Assembly (NCBI GenBank): GCA_015688915.1 | Contig: JAATGX010000194.1 | Span: 1-16,773, forward strand | Length of the DNA stretch: 16,773 nt | Reading direction: 5' to 3' | Source: Desulfuromonadales bacterium | Lineage (GTDB): Bacteria; Desulfobacterota; Desulfuromonadia; Geobacterales; Pseudopelobacteraceae | In this document: piece by piece, positions 1-6,286 of the stretch | How positions within the stretch are numbered: the stretch's first letter is position 1 | Layout of the letters: every line of letters starts with the position of its first letter | Notes under the pieces: generated by a model | Databases searched by the model: none | The model's input: only the letters and a program-made list of their open reading frames with translations | What the model was told of the DNA's origin: nothing | Program-made: the position numbers and the translations under genes

Positions 1-1
1 C

Positions 2-493
2 CAGTGCCCGCACTGCTTCACGACCCTCAGGAACGACTATCGCCAATACGGCCTGGAACTGGAGGTCATCCACCACAGTGAGCTGCTCCGCGACCTGGTC
101 AAGCAGGGGAAAATAGCGCCGAACGGTACCACGGAATTCGGCGCCACCCTGTTCCATGACTCCTGTTATCTGGGGAGACACAACGATGTCTACGATGCTC
201 CGCGCGAGGCGATTGCCGCCGCTACCGGAACCGCGCCCGGAGAGATGGGCCGCAACCGCAACAACGCCTTTTGTTGTGGCGCCGGGGGGGGCAGGATGTG
301 GATGGAGGAGCATACGGGCGAACGTATCAACCTGAACCGCGTAAAAGAGGCGCTGGAGGAGAAACCGGATACGATCTGCGTCTCCTGCCCCTATTGCCTG
401 ACCATGTTCGAAGACGGGCTCAAGGACGTGAAGGCCGAGGGCGTGCGGGTGCGGGACCTGGCCGAGGTCATGGCGGAAGCGGTACTCAGGTAA
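2..493 (+). CDS. CCG-domain Fe-S oxidoreductase, C-terminal part (5' end outside window)
   Basis: The reading frame is open from base 2 to a TAA at 491-493, so only about the last 163 residues are present. The visible part starts with CPHC, the CxxC end of a first cysteine-rich domain. A complete second CCG domain follows: HDSC, about 35 residues, then CCGAGGGRMW, then CVSCPYC. These are the marks of the HdrD/GlpC/LutA-type family that binds a 4Fe-4S or related cluster and passes electrons between flavins, quinones or thiols. In Geobacter-like genomes such proteins often sit beside ETF genes (established for the family; the neighbour here is outside the window). Its place next to nif regulators makes a role in low-potential electron supply possible, but this is inference. 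There is no direct evidence that it belongs to the nif regulon. Confidence 0.8.
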   Translation, partial: QCPHCFTTLRNDYRQYGLELEVIHHSELLRDLVKQGKIAPNGTTEFGATLFHDSCYLGRHNDVYDAPREAIAAATGTAPGEMGRNRNNAFCCGAGGGRMWMEEHTGERINLNRVKEALEEKPDTICVSCPYCLTMFEDGLKDVKAEGVRVRDLAEVMAEAVLR

Positions 494-525
494 AAGGCGG
501 GCTCATTCAGAGCCGTAATGCTCCT

Positions 526-541
526 TGGCATGGCAGATGCT
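526..541 (+). promoter_or_regulatory. sigma-54-like promoter of the ANTAR regulator gene
   Basis: The 16-mer TGGCATGGCAGATGCT has GG at -24 and GC at -12 with correct spacing. It differs from the nifH promoter at 7347-7362 at only two positions. The predicted start is near 552, about 30 nt before the regulator's ATG. No terminator hairpin lies in that short leader, unlike the nifB, nifH and nifEN leaders. It suggests the antiterminator gene is itself switched on by the nif sigma-54 enhancer protein. Confidence 0.65.
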
Positions 542-581
542 TGGCCATGGCAGTAGCCGCGACCGAAGGGGGAAGTTATTT

Positions 582-1151
582 ATGAGAACCATACTGATCT
601 GTGATGACGAACCGGTCATCAGGATGAATTTGAAAGGCATGCTTGTCGAGGTGGGATTTGACGAAGTGCTGGAGTGCGGGAACGGCAAAGATGCCGTGGA
701 AATGGCCCTTGCGAGCTTTCCGGACATGGCTGTTCTGGATGTTGCCATGCCTCACATGGATGGGATCACCGCTGCGACGGAGATCAGGAAGAAGCTTAAG
801 ATCCCCATCATCCTGCTGACAAACTGTTACGATGCCCAGACTGCGAAACGGGCAGCGGAATGCGGAATTGCCGCTTTTTTAACCAAACCGCTCCGGGAAC
901 AGGACCTGCTTCCCGCGATCGAGATCGCCCTGGCGCATACGGAAGTGGTCGAAGATCTGAAAGAGAAGATCGAGGATCTCAGGGAGACCATCGAAAACCG
1001 CAAGGTGATCGAAAAAGCCAAGGGATACCTGATGGAAAAGGATCGGCTGGGCGAAGCCGACGCCTATCGCGTCATGCAGAAACTTGCCATGGACAAACGC
1101 AGGACGCTCCGGCAGATCGCCGACGGGATTCTGAAAGGTGAACTAAAATGA
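582..1151 (+). CDS. gnfR: ANTAR-domain response regulator, GnfR-like nif antiterminator
   Basis: This 189-residue protein has a receiver domain at about residues 1-118: acidic pocket D8/D9, phosphoacceptor D53 in VLDVAMPHMDG, and K102 in the TKPL loop. A helical linker (about 120-142, rich in E, K and L) follows. The C-terminal ANTAR three-helix domain (about 140-186) contains RKVIEKAKGYLMEKDRLGEADAYR, which is typical of the RNA-binding antiterminators AmiR/NasR/EutV. The start at 582 follows GGGGGAAG; an in-frame ATG at 525 lies in the promoter region and is rejected. In Geobacter sulfurreducens an ANTAR response regulator, GnfR, with the kinase GnfK activates nif genes by transcription antitermination (established). 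Three leader hairpins in this window fit as its targets. The cognate kinase is not here. The gene's last 9 bases overlap the convergent draG. Confidence 0.88.
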   Translation: MRTILICDDEPVIRMNLKGMLVEVGFDEVLECGNGKDAVEMALASFPDMAVLDVAMPHMDGITAATEIRKKLKIPIILLTNCYDAQTAKRAAECGIAAFLTKPLREQDLLPAIEIALAHTEVVEDLKEKIEDLRETIENRKVIEKAKGYLMEKDRLGEADAYRVMQKLAMDKRRTLRQIADGILKGELK

Positions 1152-2048
1152 CCTGCCCGCCGGGCTGGCGGCCACCAGGCGCCGGGCCATGTCATCAACC
1201 TCCGCCATGACCTTTTTGTCCATCTTTTTCAACCAGCGGGGGGGGATGCTGTCCATGCCGTAGTAGGCCCCGGCCAGCATGCCGCAGATTGCGCCGGTCG
1301 TGTCGGCGTCCGCCCCCTGGTTGACCGTTCCCACCACACACTCCTCGAAACTCTTTCCCCTGAAAAACCAGTGAAATACCGTTTGCATGGTGTCCACGAC
1401 ATACGCGGTGGCCAAGCCCCGGTAAGGCGCGAAGGCGAAGGCCGGAAAACGGGCCACCAGGCCCTCCACCTGGCGGAGCAGGCGTGATTTCGCCGCTCCG
1501 CAGAGCGTCAGGTGCAGCAGTTCCCCCAGGCAGATGCAGGCGGCATCGGACACGGGATTGTTATGCGTGAGATGGGCCTGTTCGACCGCATATCTTTTCA
1601 GCATCAGCTCGTCGGGCACGGAGTAGAGCGCTACCGGAAGCATGCGCATGGCCGCGCCATTGCCGGCGTCCCACTCGTTGGGCGGGGATTCCAGTCTCCC
1701 GTCGAGCATAAAGGCCCGGATCCCCTTGCGGCAGGTATCTCCGCAGTCCACTGACCGTGATTTGAGCCAGGTCGCGAAGTTTCGGGCGATTGCTTCGATG
1801 GACCAACCCTGGTTTGCAACGATGGCCCGGGCGATGCAGAGCGCCATTTCGGTGTCGTCGGTCACCTGACCCGGTTTCAGCCGCAGCCAGCCGCCACCGA
1901 CGATCTCTCTGAACGTGCCGTATTTGGCGGAGATCTCCGGTGCGGTCATGAACTCCACCGTGGCACCCAGGGCGTCGCCAATGGCCATGCCGATAAAGGC
2001 GCCCCTGGCACGATCAATTATTTCGTCGAGGTTGTACTGGTTGAACAT
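1143..2048 (-). CDS. draG: ADP-ribosylglycohydrolase, DraG-like (dinitrogenase reductase activating)
   Basis: This protein of 301 residues is close to the usual length of DraG (about 290-300). It carries the ADP-ribosylglycohydrolase metal-site motifs: GMAIGDALGA near 20-29, VTDDTE at 62-67, NGAAMR at 130-135 and QGADADTTGAI near 244-254. DraG removes ADP-ribose from an arginine of NifH and so reactivates it. The NifH in this window has that arginine (R99, in GCAGRG). The partner transferase DraT is not in the window, so the pairing is inferred. The gene is convergent with the ANTAR regulator and divergent from nifB. No strong ribosome site precedes the ATG, but the conserved N-terminal motif close behind it supports this start. 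Other ADP-ribosylglycohydrolases share these motifs; the location in a nif cluster tips the call. Confidence 0.85.
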   Translation of the reverse strand: MFNQYNLDEIIDRARGAFIGMAIGDALGATVEFMTAPEISAKYGTFREIVGGGWLRLKPGQVTDDTEMALCIARAIVANQGWSIEAIARNFATWLKSRSVDCGDTCRKGIRAFMLDGRLESPPNEWDAGNGAAMRMLPVALYSVPDELMLKRYAVEQAHLTHNNPVSDAACICLGELLHLTLCGAAKSRLLRQVEGLVARFPAFAFAPYRGLATAYVVDTMQTVFHWFFRGKSFEECVVGTVNQGADADTTGAICGMLAGAYYGMDSIPPRWLKKMDKKVMAEVDDMARRLVAASPAGRSF

Positions 2049-2097
2049 GTGGGGACCAGTCTGAACTGAATTTCATTACCAAGGCTCAAGGGAGCCA

Positions 2098-2113
2098 TGC
2101 AAAAGAGGAACCA
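2098..2113 (-). promoter_or_regulatory. possible sigma-54 promoter of draG
   Basis: On the minus strand the 16-mer TGGTTCCTCTTTTGCA has GG and GC at the -24/-12 spacing and a perfect TTGCA. The -24 half is weaker than consensus (TGGTTC rather than TGGCAC). The predicted start is near 2087, about 39 nt before the draG ATG. Confidence 0.4.
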
Positions 2114-2152
2114 CATCGAAAAATAAAAATAATGATTAAATAATGGGCAAAT

Positions 2153-2166
2153 TGTGTGGGGACACA
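2153..2166. repeat. inverted repeat TGTGT-N4-ACACA upstream of nifB
   Basis: TGTGT GGGG ACACA is a perfect 5-bp inverted repeat. It is centred about 110 bp upstream of the nifB -24 element, a distance usual for sigma-54 enhancer sites. It does not match the NifA site TGT-N10-ACA. Whether it binds the Geobacter-type enhancer protein is unknown. Confidence 0.35.
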
Positions 2167-2181
2167 CCGGTGGAATTATTC

Positions 2182-2201
2182 GGAATCAAGTGGAATCAAG
2201 T
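2182..2201. repeat. tandem 10-bp direct repeat GGAATCAAGT x2
   Basis: Two identical 10-bp units lie head to tail, one helical turn apart, about 68 bp upstream of the nifB -24 element. They could be paired regulator half-sites on one DNA face. No known factor is recognised. Confidence 0.45.
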
Positions 2202-2268
2202 CGCGCCTTTCTTGTAACGTGCCGTTCTTTGTGCTCTTTACATCTTTGCGGTAAAAGGATCTTTCTGC

Positions 2269-2284
2269 TGGCACGTTCTATGCC
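2269..2284 (+). promoter_or_regulatory. sigma-54 promoter of the nifB operon
   Basis: TGGCACGTTCTATGCC has a perfect TGGCAC at -24 and a GC at -12 with correct spacing. The start is predicted near 2295, giving a leader of about 100 nt that contains a terminator hairpin before the nifB ATG. The rest of the 347-bp gap between draG and nifB (2049-2395) holds the draG promoter candidate, an A/T-rich stretch near 2120-2150 and the repeats listed separately. No gene is seen there. Confidence 0.8.
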
Positions 2285-2338
2285 TTACACCCTCCAGGTA
2301 CAGCATCACACGTGACGAAAAAAACATTTCAACGACGA

Positions 2339-2350
2339 GGCAACGGAGCC
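2339..2350 (+). promoter_or_regulatory. candidate ANTAR-binding hairpin in the nifB leader
   Basis: GGC-AACGGA-GCC forms a 3-bp stem with a hexaloop that has A at position 1 and G at position 4, the ANTAR target rule. Its 3' arm overlaps the first bases of the leader terminator (AGCCC, 2347-2351), so the two hairpins exclude each other. The stem is short, making this the weakest of the three leader hairpins. Confidence 0.5.
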
Positions 2351-2375
2351 CATGGGGTTAACCCGCGGGCTTTTT
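2347..2375 (+). terminator. leader terminator before nifB
   Basis: AGCCCATGGG pairs with CCCGCGGGCT around a GTTAA loop, with one A-C mismatch and one G-T pair. TTTTT follows directly. It sits after the sigma-54 promoter and 20 bp before the nifB ATG, so it would block nifB transcription unless antitermination occurs. Confidence 0.75.
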
Positions 2376-2395
2376 CCTTTGAAAGGAGTGCAATC

Positions 2396-3262
2396 ATGGC
2401 AACCGCGTGCGACATGAAAAACAAGATTCAGGGCCATCCCTGCTTCGGCGGCAACCACCACAAGAACGGCCGCATGCACCTGGCCGTGGCGCCCAAATGC
2501 AACATAACGTGCGGCTACTGTAGCCGCAAGCACGACTGCGCCAATGAATCGCGCCCCGGTGTGACCAGCCGTCTGCTGACCCCGGCGGAGGCCATCGTCA
2601 AGGTGCGCGAAGTCATGGCCAGCCCGGTGGTCGGGCCGATCATCAAGGTGATCGGCATTGCCGGGCCAGGCGACCCGCTGGCCAATGAAGAGACCTTCGA
2701 AACCTTTGAACTGGTCAAAAAGGAATTCCCGGACCTGATGCTGTGCATGAGCACCAATGGGCTGCTGCTGCCGGAATCCATCGACCGGTTGTATGCCTTG
2801 GGATTGCACAGCCTGACCGTGACCATCAACGCGGTCGATCCCGAGGTTGGGGCCAGGATCTACCGCCAGATCGTCTACCACGGCAAACAGTACACCGGTG
2901 TGGATGCCGCCCGTATCCTGATCGCCAACCAGTTCGAGGGAATAAAGCGGGCCGGAGAACTGGGGCTGACCATCAAGGTCAATTCGGTGCTGGTGCCGGG
3001 CATCAACGACGACCAACTGCCATTGATCGCCGAGCGGGTCAAGAAGCTGGGCGCTTTCGTGATGAACATCATGCCGATCATCCCCCAGGCCGCACTGGCC
3101 CACATCGAGCCTCCCAGCGAGGCACGCATGGCGGAGGTCAGGAAGGCCAACGAAGGGATCATCGGACAATTTGCCCATTGCAAGCAGTGTCGGGCCGATG
3201 CGGTCGGTTTGATCGGCCAGGATATAACCATAGGCGAGTCCGCCTGTGCCGTGCCGAAGTAG
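2396..3262 (+). CDS. nifB: NifB, radical SAM FeMo-cofactor precursor (NifB-co) synthase, short form
   Basis: NifB fuses two 4Fe-4S units with a carbide and a sulfide into NifB-co, the core of FeMo-co. The protein has 288 residues and shows HPCFGGNHH near the N-terminus, the radical SAM triad C35/C39/C42 (CNITCGYC), the ESRPG motif after it, GPGDPLAN in the SAM region, and CKQCRADAVG near the C-terminus. It ends there, without the C-terminal NifX/NafY-like domain found in Azotobacter NifB; a separate NifX-like protein is encoded at 15706-16092. The start at 2396 follows GAAAGGAG. An upstream in-frame ATG at 2312 would place the terminator hairpin inside the gene and is rejected. It is the first gene of an operon running to 5881, with a sigma-54 promoter and attenuator-type leader. 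Confidence 0.95.
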   Translation: MATACDMKNKIQGHPCFGGNHHKNGRMHLAVAPKCNITCGYCSRKHDCANESRPGVTSRLLTPAEAIVKVREVMASPVVGPIIKVIGIAGPGDPLANEETFETFELVKKEFPDLMLCMSTNGLLLPESIDRLYALGLHSLTVTINAVDPEVGARIYRQIVYHGKQYTGVDAARILIANQFEGIKRAGELGLTIKVNSVLVPGINDDQLPLIAERVKKLGAFVMNIMPIIPQAALAHIEPPSEARMAEVRKANEGIIGQFAHCKQCRADAVGLIGQDITIGESACAVPK

Positions 3263-3319
3263 CGGGCGAACGACTGCTTTCGTTTTCAGGGCGACGTCGC
3301 AGCAATAAGGTGGCGAAAT

Positions 3320-4132
3320 ATGCTGATCGAACCGTTTCATACAAAGGATCTGAACCGTTTTCTGGCGCTGGCCGCGGAGGAACGCTGGGTGGCCGATGCC
3401 TGGGAATTCGATTTCCTCCTGGCCACGTTCCCTGAAGGCTGTTTCTGCGTACGGGACGAGCCGGATGGTGCTGCCGGTTTTGTAACCTCGTTGCGGCATG
3501 AACGGAGCGGCTGGATCGGCAATCTGATCGTCGACAAACGGTATCGCGGCAAAGGTGTGGGCGAAACCCTGTTTGTCGGCTCGTTGCAAGCTCTGCGTAC
3601 CGCAGGTGCGGAAACCGTCTGGCTGACCGCCTCAAAAATGGGCAAATCCCTGTATGAAAAGCATGGTTTCCGCAGCATCGACACCATCATCCGCTGGACC
3701 GGTCACGGTAAGAAGGGCATAACGGCCAGCCGTCCACGTCCTGACGCCCTATTTGACCGGAATGTGGATCACCTGGGGTGGGGCGACCGGCGGGACGCCT
3801 TGCTGAATGTGATCAGCGGCCGTGGACCCGTGTTGGCCGGAGGCGGCGCGTGTGCGGTTATCCAGCCATGCAGCAACGCGGTCCAGATAGGGCCATTTGC
3901 CGCGACGAATGCCCGTGACGCCGCAGGGGTCATTGACGATGCCCTTGCCGAAATTTCTCAAGACACGAAGGTATATGTCGATGCCCCGGCCGGAAATAAA
4001 GCGGCGCTCAAGCTGTTGTTCGAGCGGGGGTTCAGGAACCAGGGCGCCAACGAGTTGATGTTTGCCGGAACAAAACCGGAGTATCGGTCGGAGTATGTTT
4101 TCGGCTTGGCAACAATGGGTAGTTGCGGGTGA
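3320..4132 (+). CDS. GNAT-family N-acetyltransferase, two-domain, nif-linked
   Basis: This 270-residue protein has a GNAT fold in the N-terminal half. The acetyl-CoA loop is RYRGKGVGE (about residues 74-82), preceded by the strand GNLIVD and followed by YEKHGF. The C-terminal half (about 165-265) contains VQIGPFAA and a second KLLFERGFRNQG segment, resembling the added C-terminal domain of YitH-type acetyltransferases. The substrate cannot be told from the sequence. The gene lies between nifB and nifV with the same orientation and short gaps (57 bp each side), so it is probably co-transcribed with them. A weak site (AAGGTGG) precedes the ATG. A role in modifying a nif protein or small molecule is only an inference from position. 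Confidence 0.8.
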   Translation: MLIEPFHTKDLNRFLALAAEERWVADAWEFDFLLATFPEGCFCVRDEPDGAAGFVTSLRHERSGWIGNLIVDKRYRGKGVGETLFVGSLQALRTAGAETVWLTASKMGKSLYEKHGFRSIDTIIRWTGHGKKGITASRPRPDALFDRNVDHLGWGDRRDALLNVISGRGPVLAGGGACAVIQPCSNAVQIGPFAATNARDAAGVIDDALAEISQDTKVYVDAPAGNKAALKLLFERGFRNQGANELMFAGTKPEYRSEYVFGLATMGSCG

Positions 4133-4189
4133 TGCGGGGCCGAGTGTGTCCCCCGGCCTGATGCGCCCCTACGGAAACGGAGAACAATT

Positions 4190-5332
4190 ATGAATGAACC
4201 GGCCATTATCATTGACGACACTACCCTGCGTGACGGCGAACAGACCGCCGGCGTGGTTTTTTCCAAACGGGAAAAGATCACCATTGCCCGCATGCTGGAT
4301 TCCATCGGTGTGCAGGAGATCGAATGCGGCATTCCGGCCATGGGTGACGAGGAACAGGCCGGCATCAAGGCCCTGGTTGACCTGGGTCTCACTGCCCGCC
4401 TGATTACCTGGAACCGGGCGCTGGTCCCCGAAATACGGGCCAGCATCGCCTGTGGCGTGCAGGCGGTGGATATTTCGCTGTCCGTGTCCGACCAGATGAT
4501 GGCCCACAAATTGCGCAAGGACCGGGCGGCGGTGAAGGAACAGTTGAAAGTGGCCCTTGGTTTTGCCAAGCAGCACGATCTCTACGTGTCGGTCGGTGGC
4601 GAGGACGCCAGCCGCGCCGACCTGGATTTTCTGGTCGAGCTGATGGAGATCACCCGGGCCATGGGCGGAGACCGCTTCCGCTTCTGCGACACCTTGGGGA
4701 TCATGGATCCGTTCGGCATATACGAAAAGGTCTCCTTTCTGCGGAAGGCGGTGCCCGAGGTGGCTATCGAGGTACACACCCATAACGACCTGGGGATGGC
4801 CACCGCCAATGCCATTGCCGGCATCAGGGCAGGGGCGCGATTCGTGAATACGACGATCAACGGGTTAGGCGAGCGGGCCGGCAATGCGGCCCTGGAAGAG
4901 GTGGTGATGGGGCTCAAGCATGCCTGCGGCATCGAGACCGGTATCGACACCCACCGTTTCCGCGAGATGTCGCTCTTCGTGGCCAAGGCATCACACCGGC
5001 CGCTGCCGGTTTCCAAGCCGGTGGTCGGGGAACGGGTCTTTGCCCACGAGTCCGGGCTGCACGCCGACGGCGTCATCAAGGACCCCCATAACTACGAAGG
5101 CTTTGACCCGGCCGAGGTGGGGTTGGTGCGCAGTATCGTGGTCGGCAAGCATTCCGGCACCAGCGGCCTGATCGAACGCTATCGCAGCATGGGTATCACC
5201 ATAGACCGCATCCAGGCCGAACCGATGCTGGAGCGCGCGCGCGCCATGGCCAGCAAGCGCAAACGCGATCTCTCCAACTGCGAACTGATGGGGATTTACC
5301 TGGGAGGCGATACGCTCCCCAAAGCTGCCTGA
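4190..5332 (+). CDS. nifV: homocitrate synthase NifV
   Basis: NifV condenses acetyl-CoA with 2-oxoglutarate to give homocitrate, the organic ligand of FeMo-co. The 380-residue protein has the HMGL/alpha-isopropylmalate synthase barrel marks: DDTTLRDGEQ (residues 9-18), the metal-binding HTHNDLGMATANA (196-208), GLGERAGNAALEEV (225-238), and FAHESGLHADG (284-294) in the C-terminal region. Length matches known NifV proteins. The start ATG at 4190 follows GGAG; a second ATG four bases later is out of frame. The nif context separates it from isopropylmalate and lysine-pathway homocitrate synthases. It is followed immediately (7-bp gap to the first possible ATG) by the next small gene. Confidence 0.93.
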   Translation: MNEPAIIIDDTTLRDGEQTAGVVFSKREKITIARMLDSIGVQEIECGIPAMGDEEQAGIKALVDLGLTARLITWNRALVPEIRASIACGVQAVDISLSVSDQMMAHKLRKDRAAVKEQLKVALGFAKQHDLYVSVGGEDASRADLDFLVELMEITRAMGGDRFRFCDTLGIMDPFGIYEKVSFLRKAVPEVAIEVHTHNDLGMATANAIAGIRAGARFVNTTINGLGERAGNAALEEVVMGLKHACGIETGIDTHRFREMSLFVAKASHRPLPVSKPVVGERVFAHESGLHADGVIKDPHNYEGFDPAEVGLVRSIVVGKHSGTSGLIERYRSMGITIDRIQAEPMLERARAMASKRKRDLSNCELMGIYLGGDTLPKAA

Positions 5333-5345
5333 GGAGGAAATGGAT

Positions 5346-5576
5346 ATGTGCGGAACCTCATTCGTATCACTGAGCGAAGCGGCACAGCTTTTGGAAACAA
5401 CGGAGATGAGGGTGCTGATGATGCTCAAGAAGCACGAACTGACCGGCAAGCTGGAAGATGAAGCCTGGTATGTGGAGCGTGCCTCGCTCCAGTTGTGCGG
5501 CAAGCCCAAGGCGTCCGACATCGTCAAACCGGGCAACTGCGGCGGCGGGTGCGGTGGCGGCTGCAACGGGCACTGA
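5346..5576 (+). CDS. small helix-turn-helix protein with Cys/Gly metal-binding-like tail
   Basis: This 76-residue protein is not a named nif product I recognise. The first 45 residues (SLSEAAQLLETTEMRVLMMLKKHELTGKLEDEAWYVERASL, described here in parts) look like an excisionase/MerR-type winged helix: a SLSEAAQLL helix, a recognition helix, then a W-Y-V strand. After a short linker comes a tail CGGGCGGGC followed by NGH, with three cysteines spaced by three glycines; C2 and a central cysteine add more. ATG 5340 is only 2 bp from AGGAGG (5332-5337), while ATG 5346 is 8 bp away, so 5346 is chosen. The gene is tightly linked to nifV upstream and an unknown gene downstream. A DNA-binding metal sensor or a small metallochaperone are both possible. 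Confidence 0.75.
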   Translation: MCGTSFVSLSEAAQLLETTEMRVLMMLKKHELTGKLEDEAWYVERASLQLCGKPKASDIVKPGNCGGGCGGGCNGH

Positions 5577-5590
5577 GCGGGGAGGTTATC

Positions 5591-5881
5591 ATGGCTGTCA
5601 CCGTCAAGGCATCCGACCTGAAATTCAAATACCCTCGCGACGTCAAGCGGCGTAAGGACCCGAAATTCACGGGACTGCCGGACCAGACCCCCTTCAATCG
5701 CGACGACCTGTACGATATCCTGCCGGTGCTGTCGGCCGTGATGGCCGCCCTGGACAGCGACGACGGGGAGGTGTTGCACCTGTTGGAGGACCTGCTCAAC
5801 GACATGCCGCGCTTCATCGTCACCCGGGGAGAGGTCTTCGACTATCTGCAAGGGTCTGCGCGGGAGTGCTTGAGGCGGTAA
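5591..5881 (+). CDS. nif-operon protein of unknown function, 96 aa
   Basis: I do not recognise a family. The protein is 96 residues, soluble and probably mostly helical. It has a basic N-terminal quarter (KFKYPRDVKRRKDPKF) followed by an acidic helical stretch (DDLYDILPVLSAVMAALDSDDGEVLHLLEDLLNDM). It has one cysteine near the end and no signal peptide or membrane segment. GGGGAGG lies just before the ATG, and the gap to the preceding small gene is 14 bp, which supports a real translated gene. It is the last gene of the nifB operon; a bidirectional hairpin follows. The operon position suggests a helper of cofactor synthesis or regulation, but nothing in the sequence shows which. Confidence 0.75.
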   Translation: MAVTVKASDLKFKYPRDVKRRKDPKFTGLPDQTPFNRDDLYDILPVLSAVMAALDSDDGEVLHLLEDLLNDMPRFIVTRGEVFDYLQGSARECLRR

Positions 5882-5916
5882 GGCATCCGGAATCATACCC
5901 GATGGCGCAAAGTGAA

Positions 5917-5944
5917 GGGCCGCATCCTCTAGGGGATGCGGCCC
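5917..5944. terminator. bidirectional terminator between converging operons
   Basis: GGGCCGCATCC pairs perfectly (11 bp) with GGATGCGGCCC around a 6-nt loop. It lies between the stop of the nifB operon (5881) and the stop of cowN on the other strand (5951). T-runs are short on both sides, so its strength is uncertain. Confidence 0.75.
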
Positions 5945-5950
5945 GCTGTT

Positions 5951-6256
5951 TCAGCAGCTCTCGATTTCAATTTGCTCCAGCAATGCCAGGGCCGGCTGAT
6001 CGTCGTATTCTTCGAACAGTTCCCGAATATTGTTGATATAGGAGTGGATGAGGAACAGTTCGTCCAGGCACCGCCCTCCGTTGTGATCCGGCTTGCCGAT
6101 CAGGTCCAGCTTGCCCTTGAACAGTTCCCAGAAACGGTTGCTCTTGCGCGGATCATCGATGTGCCGGCGCAGGAGCGCTATCAGCCTGCGCGAATTCTCA
6201 TCCCCTTCGATGCCGATGAATGTTACATAGCGATCTGTCTTACGTTCCTGTTGCAT
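5951..6256 (-). CDS. cowN: CowN, CO-protection protein of nitrogenase
   Basis: CowN sustains Mo-nitrogenase activity in the presence of carbon monoxide (established in Rhodobacter and other diazotrophs). The protein has 101 residues, the family's usual size. It carries the recognisable segments DRYVTFIGIEGDENSRRL, a HIDDP turn, FWELFKGKLDL, ELFLIHSYINNIRELFEE and ALALLEQIE near the C-terminus. A good ribosome site (GGAGGAGAG) precedes the ATG. It is the last gene of a minus-strand operon after the zinc-ribbon and FKBP genes, ending against the bidirectional hairpin. The presence of cowN implies exposure to CO, or CO-producing metabolism, in the host. Confidence 0.88.
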   Translation of the reverse strand: MQQERKTDRYVTFIGIEGDENSRRLIALLRRHIDDPRKSNRFWELFKGKLDLIGKPDHNGGRCLDELFLIHSYINNIRELFEEYDDQPALALLEQIEIESC

Positions 6257-6286
6257 TCAATCTCTCCTCCAGCTTTGCGTCTGTCT

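Noticed and set aside
2153..2166. NifA upstream activator site TGT-N10-ACA
   Set aside because: The spacing between TGT and ACA is 8 or fewer, not 10, so it is listed only as an inverted repeat.
2306..3589. Long minus-strand open frame of 427 codons
   Set aside because: It is antisense to nifB and the GNAT gene, an effect of G/C-rich codon bias; the histidine/glutamine/aspartate-rich product resembles no family.
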